A stretch of 64,000 bases of DNA from Tenrec ecaudatus. Its lineage: Eukaryota > Chordata > Mammalia > Afrosoricida > Tenrecidae. Position numbers and translations under genes: made by a program. Under the pieces are notes generated by a model, which was given only the letters and a program-made list of their open reading frames with translations, did not search any database and was not told the DNA's origin. This document shows, one piece after another, positions 1 through 12,978 of the stretch (positions are counted from its first letter, which is position 1; every line of letters starts with the position of its first letter). The stretch covers positions 40,518,001 through 40,582,000 of the forward strand of contig NC_134539.1 in the NCBI RefSeq assembly GCF_050624435.1, written 5' to 3'.

Positions 1-469
1 AACATATATTTTGTGGGGATATAATTCCAGGATAGCCTTCCAAGATAAAAGACTCATTACTACATCTTTCAACTCCCTCAATTTAGATAGGCAGATAGAT
101 AGACAAAGATATAGCACTTTACCAGTTTGTATTTTACAAAACACTGAAGACTATCTTTCCATCGCAATTATCTAATAACATTTCAGCCTTCTAGAGTCAG
201 AGAATGCGAGTTTATACAAATGTTAAGCTGGGGTACATAAAGACATGCTATGTAGGCCATGTGGCACAGAAAATTCTGTGTCTACAGCAAATAGTCAATG
301 GATAGTGCAACTGGAACACCCTAGTAAAAGACTGGTAGCAGAGATACATAGACTTACACAGGGCTGTGGTGAAGTGAAACTTTTTAATATGGCTCTTCTA
401 AATATTTCTCTAAAACTCCCATTGAATAATTGAGTGGAAATCATGAAAATTATATTTAGCCAACTCTAA

Positions 470-660
470 ATGTAGCATAGTGGTTTTGCATTAGGCTGCT
501 AATTTCAAAGTCGGCAGTTCAAAACCACCAGCCACTCCAAAGGAATAAGATGGGCTTTCTTCTTCCATAAAGAGTTACAGCCTCAAAAACTTACAGGGCA
601 GTTCTACCCTGTCCTACAAGGCCACTATGAGGTGGCATTGGTTGAATGACAGTTGAGAAA
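470..660 (+). mobile_element. AfroSINE
   Basis: A tRNA-derived head (GTAGCATAGTGGTT, TCGGCAGTTCAAAACCACCA) is followed by the body with GGGCAGTTCTACCCTGTCCT and a decayed GCTATGAGTCGG-like tail. This is the Afrotheria-specific SINE. Confidence 0.85.
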
Positions 661-759
661 AAAAAACTTGGAAATTGGTCAGTTTTTTCATACCCCTGCC
701 TATCAGAATGAGCCATCTCAGACACACGAAAGGAGAATTTCCAGGACCCTAAAAAAGTA

Positions 760-1260
760 GATGCATGAATAGAGCATGTTTGAAATCACTAACTGAAGTA
801 TTGGAGGCTCACAGACCAGGCTTTGCAGAGATCAGAGGCCCACGCAAGAAGGCCAAGAGCCAGAGCAGAAGAGCAGTGCTGATACTATGTGACAATGAGG
901 CAGAGCAGTGGGTGAACTTCTTGGCCATGATTAGTGGCAGAGGGACTGCCTGACTTGGCTGAGCAGAGGTGTTGCAATGGACCAGTGATTGCATTCTAAA
1001 TGTGTTCGGATCCTCGCTTGTGGTGGCTAGCTGGGAGTGCCATGTGGCCACTGCAAGGCATTATGGAACCCAGAGGAAAAGTAGAGTCCCATGGGAGGAG
1101 CAGGTAGTGTCCGAATAGGGTAAAGGCAGAGGGCGGGTGGAGGCAGGCCAGGTCTCTGCCTTGCAGCAATTGACCTTGGGCTGGTGTGAAGATGGCTGGC
1201 TCACTTTCTCCCATGTAGATATATAACCAGGGGATATCAGATGTGACTGCCATACCACTT
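760..1260. other. GC-richer block, origin unknown
   Basis: The stretch is clearly richer in G+C than its flanks and holds only short open frames on both strands. It could be a retroelement 5' UTR or an LTR, since an RTE fragment follows at about 1430. No terminal dinucleotides or target duplication were found. Confidence 0.25.
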
Positions 1261-1429
1261 TCTCAAAAGCCCTGTCTTAAAGATCAGAGGTCTACTCATG
1301 GCTTAATAAATATCTGCAAGGATCCATTTAGTCATAACAGTGCCTTGGATCAAGGAATTTAACAGAACTAAATTGTGTATGGGTAAGTAGTCATGACATT
1401 TACTGGTTCTACTATATAATATAAAACCT

Positions 1430-2317
1430 AGTATGGAGAATATGCTCAGCATATATGAAGCTGAAAGAATTGAGGGAAAAATAAGCCTCAGTTGCAATAT
1501 TGAATGATTATATGAGCAAACAATTGATAATGCAGAAAGCAAGTAGATACGATGGAAGGAATACACAGAATCACTGTACCAAAAATAACTGGTTTGCATT
1601 TAACTATTTCAAGAGGTAATGTATGACCAAGAACTGATGGTAATGAAGGAAGAATTCCAAGCTGCATTAAAGATGTTATAAAAAAAAACAAGTCTCCAGG
1701 AAATTCCAGAATATCAATTGAACCAGCTGATGAAGCACTGGAAGTATATGCTTGTTTGTGCCATGTATTGTAGAGGAAAGCCACCTGAGCAACCAATTGG
1801 AAGTGATCTTGGGAGTTACCGTTCCAGAGCAGGGAGACACAACAGAATGTGTGACTTATTCAACAATGCCTTTAATGTCACATTCAAGCAAAACTTTGCT
1901 GCAGATACTTCAACAATCACAGCAGTACATTAATAAGGAGTTGACAGAAGTTCAAGCCACACAGTTGTCATAGTGGGTTCAGAAGAGAATACGATACAAG
2001 AGATGTCAATGCTGATGTCAGATGGATGTTAATTGAACCAGAAAATACCAGAAAAAAGATGCTTACTTATGTTTTATTGATTATGTAAAGGCATTTGACT
2101 GTGGGGAGCAATATAAATCATGAACAGCTTTGAGAAGAGTGAGAAATCCAGAGCACATCAGTGTGCTCATGTCAGTTTGAACAGAAAGAGGGACTACTGC
2201 ATGGTTTAAAATGTAGAAAGGTGTGCATCAGGTTGTATCCTTGCACCATACTCATTCAATTTGTCTACTTGACAAATTAGGAGGGTAGGTTCTAGAAGAC
2301 AAGGTCAGAACCAGGAT
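1430..2317 (+). mobile_element. RTE (BovB-like) LINE, reverse transcriptase segment
   Basis: Translated pieces include YLCFIDYVKAFDC, the RTE-clade reverse transcriptase motif before the catalytic Asp pair, and a later GTTAWFKM-KGVHQ-like block. Many stops and frameshifts make it a relic. It breaks off at 2317, where an oppositely oriented RTE tail begins. Confidence 0.8.
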
Positions 2318-2440
2318 TGGTTGTTGTTGTCAATGCCATCCCGTGGGTTCCTACTCAGAGTGGCTCTGTGTACGATACAACAATACCCTGCCCAGTCCTG
2401 TGCCATTGTCACTGTCATTGCTGTCCACGACACTCATCTC
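2318..2440 (-). mobile_element. RTE 3' end, reverse orientation
   Basis: It starts with a GTTGTTGTTGTCAATGCC tail and contains ACAATACCCTGCCCAGTCCT, the reverse complement of the RTE 3' terminus with its AAC-rich tail. It abuts the + strand RTE piece. Confidence 0.65.
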
Positions 2441-2599
2441 AGAAGCAACAAAGAGTCTAGGAGCCAAGGAATGGAAGGGATCAAAAGCAAAACAGTGCGA
2501 AGACCTGATGCTGCGTATCTGAGAGGAAGTCAGCAATTGTAGATCTGTCAGTTAAGCAAAAATATCAGCATGTGAGACTATTACTCCTCAACATAGCCT

Positions 2600-3110
2600 C
2601 AGTCTAGATCTATGCACTCCTGAAGGCAGTTGTCTCTTCTGTCCAATTCCTCCTTGAAAATTCTACACTCTTCCCATTTGCAACACGTCAAATGGCAGTT
2701 TGCCAGCATCAGGGGTTGAATTATGCTTCTTTTAACCTGGGGAGCAAAGAAAGGCTGTGGGACAAAGTGGGGTGTGTAGGTAGAGGGTGTGACGTTTCTC
2801 ATGGGACTCCATAGAAAGATGGGCAGGCGTGTTGCTATTATGGAACACGTTCCCTGGCACATGTTTTCTGACTTTCTTCACACCGATGCAGTTTTCTTTA
2901 AAACGTCTAAACGTCTTCCTAATATGCCGCCTGATTACCCTGTGCCACTTGAGAAGATCTATCAATATTACCCCTCGGGAATTCCAAACATAGCCACCAA
3001 GACTTTCTGCACCAACCTCTGTGGCTTTAACTTAATGACCTCAGCAGATGCCCTTGTGGGCAACATTTTGGTTGGATTTATTTTGGAAAGACACCCTAAA
3101 GAAACTAAAA
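2600..3110 (-). pseudogene. Decayed mariner transposase
   Basis: On the minus strand, pieces in different frames read RRHIRKTFRRF, NSNTPAHLS and YTPHFVPQPFFAPQVKR. The last two align with the mariner HDNAPAH and YSPDLAPCDFFLFP signatures of the DD34D catalytic domain. Frameshifts and stops interrupt it. A + strand open frame at 2789-3133 is only its shadow. Confidence 0.55.
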
Positions 3111-3889
3111 ACAAATGTAAACATGCTTTGTGATGAGCCCCCAAAACAATAAACTAAAATACTAGAAGTAACACTTTTCACTTATCCTCACAATGTGACT
3201 TCTTTTAAAACTTTTTTGAGGTGTGGGGTTGGGTGAGAAAATGGATTAGATGGGTAGCATTCTAAAAATAAATCACAAGCAATTTATCAGAAATTGCTAT
3301 ATTGAAGAACATACACATGGAGTTAGAAGTCATTAGAAATAAAACAATGATGTTTACAAATAGTTAATGGCTGTAATTAAGGGAACCTGCTTATTGATCT
3401 TTGCTTATCTCTGTTCTGAACACTGAGGAAACAAGATGGAATACTCTCTGATGAGTGTTAGACATTCACTTGACAAAAACGAAGAAAGAAAACTAAATTA
3501 TTTATGTAAGCTTTTTCTTATAGCATGACTAAAATCTAGCCTTCTCCCAATTAAATTAAATAACAGAAATTCAAATTTAAAATAGAATTGGCTTATCTGC
3601 AGCCTATATTGTATTTCTCATCTTCTTTCTCAAATACCTCTGAGGACACAGGAGTAACAGTAAACCAAACAACCAAAGCAAAAGTTAACAAGTCTTTAAT
3701 ATATAAATAAATTGCCAGAAAGCTTAATGATAGAATTTTAAGTAACTCTTATTGATAGCTGAAATTAAATTGAGAGATGGCATAAGATTTATCTTATCCT
3801 ATTCACAAAGACTGATATTCTGGACTGAAATTGTTTGATATTAGTCATTTTAAATTAGACAATCATCTGTTTTACTTAGCTGGGAAAGA
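3111..3889. other. No gene or repeat recognised
   Basis: AT-rich sequence with no sizeable open frame and no repeat that I can name. Confidence 0.4.
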
Positions 3890-4462
3890 TAAATTCAAAA
3901 GGAATGATATAACCTTCACCATCCAAAGGAATATTCCAAGATCTATCTTGAAATACAATGCTGTTTGTTGTTGAATGATGTCCATATGCCTACAAAAGTC
4001 CAGTTAAATACAACTGTTATTCAAATTCACACACTAACGACTAAACCTAGTAATGATTAAATTGAAGAATTCTACCAGCTTCTTTAGTCTGAACTTTATC
4101 AAGTAGCAATCAAGATGAATTAATAATAATTAGAGCTTGGAATGTGAAAGTTTGAAACAAAGAGGAAAACAGTGCTTGGAAAATATGGCTTTAGTAATAG
4201 AAACAGCTTTGGAACTTCCAGGTTTGAAATTTGCAAGACCGATTTCTTCACTGCAAAAATCTTTTTTCAAGAACATAAATGGAACTTTATATCAAGACCT
4301 CACCAGATGGAATACATGGGAATCTAATTGACTACATCTATGGGAAGAGATGAATGGAAAAGTAAAATATTACCAGCCAAAACAAGAGTAGGAGCTGACT
4401 GTGGAACAGACCATGAATTACTCATATGTATGTTCGGGTTGAAGAAAATTATAACAAGTCAA
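3890..4462 (+). mobile_element. RTE LINE, endonuclease segment
   Basis: The translation includes GRDEWKSKILPAKTR and GADCGTDHELLICMFGLK, the C-terminal signature (GADCGSDHELL) of the RTE/BovB apurinic endonuclease. Earlier bases (CCATATGCCTACAA, TTCAAATTCACACAC) fit the upstream endonuclease region. Stops interrupt it. Confidence 0.8.
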
Positions 4463-4790
4463 TTAACAATGGGCTGTTTTCATATTATCATGCCGGAAGA
4501 TGAGTCCCTCACGTTTGACAGCATTCAAATATGACTGAGGTTGACTTGCCTTCTAAAAATTCTTTGGACCATGAGGATTTAGATGGAGTAAGGTCTTTTA
4601 GACCTTCATTTGCTGATGGGATGCAACTCAAAACACGAAGAAGCAACTTCATGCATTCATTAATAATTGAAACATGGACTGTAGCAAATATGTATTTAGG
4701 AAATTTCAAAATGAAATGGAATACACAAAGGTTGGTATCTAAGTTAATAGTTGATATGAATTCTTCTCACTTTATCAAATAATCCTTTTA
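4463..4790 (+). mobile_element. RTE LINE, 5' segment of a second copy
   Basis: It begins at ATGCCGGAAGATGAGTCCCT, the 5' part of the RTE unit, and runs through TTCATTTGCTGATG to the start of the endonuclease (IIETWTVANMYLG). This part should precede the endonuclease, yet here it follows it, so it is a separate insertion or a rearrangement. Confidence 0.65.
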
Positions 4791-4975
4791 ATTTGAATAA
4801 CTAATTTTCTTAATAGAGGAAATGCTAATTCAGTGCTGTCCAATATAATTTCAAGCACTTAGGCTATAGGGTACATGTTTACACAAATATTTCTACCCTC
4901 TATTTATGGTACGTCAAAATACCTTTCTCTAAGAAATCTTACAGCACTGCTTCATTAATTGGGTTCATTGGCAGG

Positions 4976-5026
4976 TGTGTGAAGCAGGATTCTCTAGAGA
5001 AAGAAACAAAACCAGGATGCTTATGA

Positions 5027-5103
<77 letters not shown>

Positions 5104-5690
5104 GGTTTATACAACAAGAAGGAATAAAATAGTTAATTAGTCTACACAGCAGTACAGAGGGCTCAGTTCAACTCACTTTTATGGAACAGTTCATATACCA
5201 GAAGTCCTTCAGCTCATGTGGGTTGCCGGGTCCAAAGCCAAGCAAGCAGACATTGGAGTCCTCCCTCAGTCAAAGGAGGCAGAGTCTTCCCATAGGGTGG
5301 GTCAGCAATAATCAGTAGCTTGAGAGCTTAGAGAAACAGGCCTGGATGGGATATCAAACTCAAGCAATGCAAGGTGGCAGGGTCCATCACTCTCAAGCTC
5401 AAGCGATGTGTGCACTAGCAGCTTGGCAAAGCAAGTCTCAAAGGAGCCTCAAGTTCTAAAAACATGATCCATGGGTTGGCTTGGCCCACAGGTAGTGTAG
5501 CACACAGGTTGAAGCTGAGAACTGGCAAAAGCAGCAGCACGCTGGTCTGCTGATCGGATCACAGGGAGCAAGAGAAATGGGGGCAGATGGTGCAGAGCCA
5601 TTTATCTCTTTGCCCTTCTGTCAATCTACTACCTGATTACTCCAACATGTTCCTATTGACCAGGTTGGCACAATCAACTTAACTATCACA
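4976..5690 (-). mobile_element. Solo LTR, ERVL-type, antisense
   Basis: The ends are TGTGTGAAGC and AACTATCACA. Reverse-complemented it starts TGTGATAGTTAAGTTGA, like other ERVL-type LTRs here. Flanks GCAGG/AAAGG are only a partial 5-bp target duplication. It is interrupted by a long TA repeat. Confidence 0.6.
5028..5099. repeat. (TA)n microsatellite, about 36 units
   Basis: An uninterrupted TA run of about 72 bp inside the antisense LTR. Confidence 0.98.
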
Positions 5691-5829
5691 AAAGGTTCAT
5701 ATTTCTATTTCTTTAAATTATCCTACCATATCTATTATAGGACACAAAGGTTTCTTTTTAAATGAATCAATAATAACCAATTGGTTTTACATCAAACATT
5801 AGTTTTCTTATCATTCTTATTGTTTTTGT

Positions 5830-6190
5830 TTTGAGGTCAGAATTATATTTTATACAATTAAGTTTCATTGATTTATAATTTACATATCATGCAAGTCAAT
5901 GGCTTAAATATTTAAAATGAATTGTGCAATCACAACCACAATCAATTTTAGAGCATTTTCTTCATTCTTGTATTCATTATTGTTAGGTACCTATTTCCCC
6001 CAATCTGAAGTCCTAACCCTAAGAAATTATTCATCCTGTTACGGTCTCTACAGATTTTCCTAACCTGGATTTCATATAAAGAAAAACATAAAAACAAAGA
6101 AAGAAACCCCAACAAAATAAAGTACACAGATATCTCAATAGAAAACAACGAATAGAAAATAATGAAAATGAGGAGAAATAGAAAATGGGT
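5830..6190 (-). mobile_element. Possible old L1 3' UTR fragment, antisense
   Basis: TGAATTGTGCAATCACAACC and GAGCATTTTCTTCATTC resemble the reverse complement of older mammalian L1 3' ends. There are no coding remains. The assignment rests on pattern only. Confidence 0.35.
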
Positions 6191-6214
6191 CAAAAGGGAG
6201 AACAAGTGTTATTA

Positions 6215-6500
6215 GGGGTTCTAGAACTCTTATCACAATTCATACATATATCAATTGTGTCCAGCACATTTGTACATATGTTGCCATCATCATTCTCAAA
6301 ACACCTGCTTTCTACTTGAGCCCTTGGTATCAGCTTCTCAATTTTCCCCTCCCTTCTCCCTCCCCCTGAACCATTGATAATTTATAAATTATTATTATTT
6401 TGTCATATCTTACATCATCCGATGTCTCCCTCACCCACTTCTCTGTTGTCCACCCCCAGGGGGGAGGTTATATGTAGACCTTGTAATCTATTTTCTTTTT
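6215..6500 (-). mobile_element. L1 3' UTR fragment, antisense
   Basis: It shares CACATTTGTACATATG, GCCATCATCATT and CTTGAGCCCTTG blocks with 23815-24100 and 31405-31645. All three are reverse-oriented 3' ends of the same L1 family. Confidence 0.75.
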
Positions 6501-7056
6501 CTTCTTGATTAGATTAATATTAAACTTTTAATAGTGAATCACTATTAGATTAACTTTGTATTTTACTACTAATTGTTCTGTTTTAGAAAATTGGTGAACA
6601 TGATTTTGGAGAGATGGCCATTTTACTTTTATTGCTTAGCTGTTTCTGCTTTTATAGAAATGCAACATTTAAAAATCCAAGAGAGTGTCATACATCAAAA
6701 TGACTTTTGTTAAAGTTTTCTTTTTCAATTTAATATTTTTAATCTAAGAAATAGAAGGGCCTTTCGCTCTTTTCTCAAACTTTAACCCTGAAATTGCTTT
6801 CTTTTCCTTCAAATTACTGAGAGAAAATACTTCGTGCAAGACATAGAAATAGCAGCGAAGGGAAGATTCATCCATTGTCAGGCTTTTGGGACATGCCCTG
6901 TTCTCTACATCTAAGTACTAAGGTGATACAATTCTGTCCTTTAAGAGTGAAAATGATGACTTTGAAAACTATACATTTCTTTGTGTGATAACTACATTTT
7001 TTAGCTCTCTCGCTCTTGCACTGGTTCTCTCCACCCTCTCCTCCCACTCTCTTTCT

Positions 7057-7094
7057 ACACACACACACACATACACACACACACACACACACAC
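7057..7094. repeat. (AC)n microsatellite
   Basis: AC run with one T interruption. Confidence 0.95.
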
Positions 7095-7184
7095 TATAAT
7101 TTCTCACCAGAAAAAATAAGTTAAGAAATAACAGAGAGAACACCTCATAGTTTCCATCTATTCTTTTATTGTCACTTAAATGAT

Positions 7185-7258
7185 GAGGTTTCAAAAAGTT
7201 TGTAGGAAAATAGAATTAGAAGATAAAATTATGTTTTCCGTGAACTTTCTGAAACCTC
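7185..7258. mobile_element. Short palindromic mariner-type MITE
   Basis: GAGGTTTCAAAAAGTTTG at the left mirrors GAACTTTCTGAAACCTC at the right, leaving almost no loop. The arm resembles the terminal repeat at 21709, next to a decayed mariner C-terminus, so it is probably that family's non-autonomous derivative. Confidence 0.65.
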
Positions 7259-8852
7259 CTCAGATGAATTATCTCTCAGAAAATGAATGATCTAGGTTTT
7301 ACAAAGCCATGTGTTATGAAAGCTAATTAAAACCCATCTCTTTTTGTAGCAAACAGGCCTACAACATGTAAGAAAGGGGTTTTAATTCATTTTTCCATAA
7401 ACGTGTTGAAACTCTTGTATTCCCTTTGTTTTTTCTAGAAATTTCTGGTTTATGTTTGTGCAGTAGTGGGAACTCACCTATCTTGTGGATGAAGATTCTA
7501 TTTGGGATGAATATAAACTCAGACATAAATTTTTGTTACATGAAGACATATTATTTTCCCTCAGTCTACAAAATATAGTCAATCTATTGAACAAGTGCAT
7601 TAAACCAAGAGAGTTTTAGGTATGGATCTCAGTAAATAGAAGTATATCTACTATTTTCAGGATGGCTATTAATGTAGTAATACATTGTACATTTTTGTTT
7701 TGAGTCTCTGAACAGACACAGTTTGCCTGTTCACCCAATTATGCACAAAACTTTGGTCCTTATTTGAGGATCATCTTGGCATGGATTAGAAATCTAACAT
7801 CAGACTATTGATATGATCTCACAACATATCAGACAAAATTTTCACTCTTTAATCAATGATAGAGTGAGACATATTAAATATTTCCATGACACTGAAGTCC
7901 TTTATCTTATGCACATGTTTGACTGGTCTCTTAAAGAACAAAGTCAATATTTTCTATTTTAACCGTTTAGATTAAAAAAAATAAAACTGTGTCTCTTTCA
8001 GTGGTCTTATTAAAAAATTTATTGTCCAGTTTCATGTGTTTAAACAATGACTTTCTATCCACTCTGGAAAATGAAAACACTTGACATTTCACCGGATGAA
8101 TCTATTTTGTCTAATCATAATCAAAGTAGCTAAAATTGGGCTTTCCAAAATTATCTACTGGAGAAAACACAAAGAATGGAGCACCTTATCATTAGTTGCC
8201 TGTTAGGTTGGTGTTTTTTAAAGGACTTAACTGGTGCTATGGTTTTGAGGAAGAAAGGCCTGTGAATAGATTTTTTTTCATTCATTTTTCTATTTTTGCT
8301 GTTACCATCCATTGACTATGGATACATAAAGTGAATCTATTATTGTTCCATTCTATCCAAGCAAGGGATAGTGTAGCCATGTTAGCTGTTCTTATATCAT
8401 TGTAGAAGTATGCACAGAGAGGTAAGGCACCTCACTACCTAAAAACAAAACCCTAAATTATTGGATGAACCTGATGTTTTACAAACTTGGGAAATAATGC
8501 TATGGAATTGCCTGTTGAAAGGAAATTATGAGAGTGAAATAAAGTTGTTATCATACTTGTTCAGCTAATTCAATAATCATTTGCAGTAATATTACAATAC
8601 ATGCTTCTCATCTAGTCTCCTGAATATGACCCTTCTAGACTATAGTTATTGAAAGCAGGAATAGTATCTTATTCATTTCAGAAGTCCAGATTGGAAGGAT
8701 TCTATTCTATTAATCTATATAAATATTGAGTTAGTATATATCAGAGTGCAATTTTTATATGCTTATCTTGTTCGTACTATTGTGACTTCATCTTGAAAGT
8801 TATAATTTTCCATTACTTTTATGTTAATTATTTCAGATAATCTAGTAAGTGT
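7259..8852. other. No gene or repeat recognised
   Basis: AT-rich, with short open frames only and no repeat that I can name. Confidence 0.4.
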
Positions 8853-9527
8853 TGTGTTAGACTGAATTTTCTAGCAAAGCATAACCATTGCTTCTATATG
8901 TATTATGAAGATTTTTACATCAAGAAGGTGGTTCACAGAGTTGTGAAAGCGATTAAGTTCAGTCTGATTCAAGTCCCTGGTCAGATTTGAAGCTGGTAGC
9001 TTTTCCTGCTAGGGCTGATGAACCAGGAAGCAGGAAAAGCTCAGGCTGGTGGAGGCAGCAGTGAGTAAAACCAACCTCAGCACCTTAGGCTTATGACTTT
9101 TCCTGACCCAAATAGCTGACAGGGTGATGAACCAGGAAGCCGAACGCAGAGCCAGACAACAAGTCACACGTGTGGCTTCCTAGTTGAATGACCTCAAGGT
9201 TGACAGGCCGCATAGCCAGCTGCTAATAGCTCCCAGGGTCAGTAGATTGTATGATAAATCTGTTCATCAGATACTGGATTGGGAGCCTAATAAGAGAGTT
9301 CTTCAAATGGGAGCAGGGCACAACCCCAAGAACATGCCCTGTCCATCGCAGCAGAGCAGAATGGTTGTGCTCCAATACTTCAGATTCCTAGAACAGCTTT
9401 GAGGCTTACAGTCGATTCCTTAATGGAGTGCTTTACATTAGGTTAGATCACATCATGCAGGAGGCCTCAATTTCCAGATATGAGGATCCTGACCCAGACA
9501 AGTCAATACAAAGCCTAATTTAACACA
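8853..9527 (-). mobile_element. LTR, ERVL-type, antisense
   Basis: It opens TGTGTTAGACTGAATTTTCT and closes TAATTTAACACA, so the minus strand starts TGTGTTAAATTAGG. The inner AAGGTGGTTCACAGAGTTG part resembles the antisense LTR at 14863. A clean target duplication was not found. Confidence 0.5.
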
Positions 9528-12500
9528 GTGCCCTTCTCTGTTTAAGCCTATGAAGTTAAAAGACAATCATTTTTAATCATTTTCCAAAATTGTCCTTTGT
9601 GGACAAGTGGGGAAATGAATGTTCTCATGGATAGAATATCACATCTTTATAGCCAATTAACAAGCAAAAGAGAATATTTATTGCATGTTAAGCACTAATG
9701 TAGGTGTGCTCGATATATAAATTTAAATTTGATTCTCATAACCATATGCAGTAGATATAGTTATTTAACAAAAAATGTAAGAAGTTTTAGTTCACGTAAA
9801 TTACTCCTGTGAATAAATTTTCAGATATAAAACCAGTTATAAACAGATTTTTGACTTCATATATTTTCACACATATTAAGCAAAAAATACATAAATATCA
9901 ATGTGCCATAAACATCAGCACTAGGGTACAACTTAAATCTGGAACCTATTCCCTCAAGAATTAAGATACACTCAGAACAGCAGGTGTGGAGATCTATGTG
10001 TATAAGCACTTTTCCAACCACCTACCTCAATTTAGAGAAAAATTACGCACTCTATATTATTAAAAACTTACACGAAAAGTGTTCATTTCTAGAGAAGAAT
10101 GTGTCCAGATGTTTTAAGTGTTGGACAGCTTATTTCTCTCATTAAGAAATATTACAAGGCGCTAATTAATTAAAGTACTAAAATTTAATATATCTACCTA
10201 TATATGTATTTATATAGGAGAGAAAAAGGGAAAGAGAGGAAAGGAAAAATGAAATGGAAAAAAGAGAATGGTTAAATAGATGAAGAGTTGGGGGTGTGAA
10301 CTTTACAGACGTGCTTGCTGTAGGAATTCGCAGTTTTCACTATGGTAATGACTAAGCACGTGCACAAGGGAATTAAATTGTAGTGCTTCTTCAGTCTCCA
10401 AGGTTTGGCACAAAGACTGGGAAGCATTTTCTTACCTATGACTTTGGGCACGTTGACCTCTTTCAACCATAAGTTATGAATATGAAATTCAAACTCCATT
10501 TTTCTTCTTGAGTTTAATTATTTAATTTATTAGAAACATTTCATAAATTTCTGTGCATCAAGAATATGAAAAATAGCTTTAAATTCCCCTTACTTAAAAA
10601 GACACTGTATATTAAATAAATTCTTCTTATCTCAAACTTCCCATGATGAAGAATTGACATATGTCTATTATTAGCACTTCAGGCAAATTGAATCTAATAA
10701 ACACAAACCCATATCGAAAGTTTCCAGGTCATCCTTGTTTTTCTGCTTGTCCTAGTGAATTCTACTGACTTGGCAAATTAGAGTGCAAAATTATCTTTCT
10801 TCCCTGTACTAACTGTACAGTTTAGACACAGTCCAGTTCATTTGGTTTGTGTGAAAGAAGGAAATAAGGGGGGAAAAGGAAGGAACGGGGAAAGAAAGAA
10901 AAAGAACATAAAAGAAATCTTACAGTGAAGATATTGGTACTTGATACTTGGAAATTATTTGATATTATAAATTTTGTAAAGTTATTTAAATATAAATACA
11001 CCAAGTGCTTACATTATAATAAGAATTCTTTAAGATTAAACATCATCCACTTACAAAGGAACTTTACATCAGTTTTAGCCAAGATTAAGAATTTTCTAAA
11101 TTTTCATTATTAATTAACCGTATTGAATCTGTCTTTTTTAATATTGGTAATGAAGAGATTATACTGGATTAGTGCTTTTAAAGATGCTGTTCATACTTTT
11201 TTCTTGGATATAGAAGCTAATTAATAACCTATGACAAATATCTTAAGTGATAACTATAATAATAGTAGAATAACATGGGAAAAATAGAAAATACTATACT
11301 CATTTACCTGTATTAGTACAATTATGAGAACATTTGTATACATTTCTAGTATATAAAATATACTAAACAGATGACAGATAGGCACATAGAATATAAAATA
11401 ATTTTAAAGCCTGGCATAGTTAAATTAATACCATTGTGTGAAGCATCACATTCTTTCATTGTTATCAAAAAAGACTGAAAATAAGGATAACAGAATACCA
11501 AAACACCACAAATAGTTCTTTGGAAAAAAGATAATACAATTACTTATCCACTGGATTGTTAAAAATCTATAGAAAACTCTAAATAAACAAAGGAAAAATT
11601 TACTAAATAAGAATGCAAAATTTTCAAATCACGTGTTAAAGATTGTATAATCAAGTATATAATTTTCAAAAATAAACTCATTTATATGTGAATTTAACTC
11701 TCTACATTCTTTCTCAAATATTCAATTAATATTTGGTTATTTAGACAAGAAAATATTTATGTCACATTTATGATTATTTGAAACTTTCAGTAATTAATTC
11801 AGAAAGGTCTAGTAAAGCTGAGAATAAATTAAAAATGAATTTTCAAATCTCCAGAAAAAGGATGATCATGCTAGGTAATTATGTCATATACATTCTGTTC
11901 ACAAACAATATTAAATTTTGTATATGGGTTGGGAAATCTAGCATTTTCAGCAAAAGTGAATTCATTTTGTAATTCAGGAAAGAAATACTCAAACCTTGAA
12001 ACAATTAGACATCTGTTGTACTGTTTGTTTTCTCAATATATTCCTTTTAAAAAATGTTAACTGCATAATTTACATATTTGATATAAATACACAATTCATC
12101 ATGTGTAATTATTTCACCATTCCATGAAAGTTTAAGAATAGTGGGTGTCACCTTGTGCATGTGAAAACAATAAAATGAATCATTTGTATTTTATAAAAAT
12201 AAACAATTATTCTTGACATGTGAATTCTATTTTTTCTGAGTAAATCTATGTTACGCACATATTCCTATCAAGCCTCATAGACTGTTACATAAGAGTATAT
12301 AGGACTATAAATCAAAAAGAATGTTATTAGAGGTCTGCTTCATTACAGGCTTTATTTAAGCAAAGGACACTCCACTTTGTCTCTATGATCAGTGAATGGC
12401 TGCAGACAATTCTCTACTCGCACACTTGTCCTAGTCTCCTCCTTGCTTTTCTTCTGTGCATTATTGTCTGCCTAAAGGCAGGCACCGTGTCATCTATGTT

Positions 12501-12547
12501 TTGTTGTGGAATATTTAAAGAGTAACTGAAATGAAGATATAAAAGCT
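9528..12547. other. No gene recognised
   Basis: Three kilobases of AT-rich sequence with open frames under 80 codons and none protein-like. No repeat identified with confidence. Confidence 0.45.
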
Positions 12548-12690
12548 ATTCCATGGCTGCACCAATGGGCTCAACCATAACAATAATTGTGAGGATGGTC
12601 CACACAGGGTTTCATTCCACTGCACGCCAGCTCATCGGGGCTCCCGGGAGTCATAGTGACTGGGCAATCTCAAGCAACAACACATAAACT
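12548..12690 (+). mobile_element. RTE LINE 3' end
   Basis: GCTGCACCAATGGGCTCAA, then CATAACAATAATTGTGAGGA and GGGTTTCATTCCACTG, match the RTE 3' terminus. It ends in CAACAACACA. Confidence 0.65.
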
Positions 12691-12978
12691 ACATTCATTT
12701 CACTTCAGGGAAAAAAATACTCACATTTAATTGACTTGAGAAATATATTTCTTATTTTACTACTTTATTTGTAAATGAAAATGTTTAACTTTCATAATAG
12801 AAGCTACCAACAATTATTTTCCTTTTGACTTTTATCCATTCATTTTTAATATCTTGTAAATATATACATCTTTTCAGTTTTCTATAGCCTTTTAAAATTG
12901 CTTAAGTAACTCAGAAACATCCATCTTCAGCAGGAACATTAACTATATTCAGCACTACATTCACCAGATTTTTACTTA

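Noticed and set aside
2789-3133. 114-codon plus-strand frame as a gene
   Set aside because: The minus strand carries mariner signatures and the plus-strand protein resembles nothing known to me.
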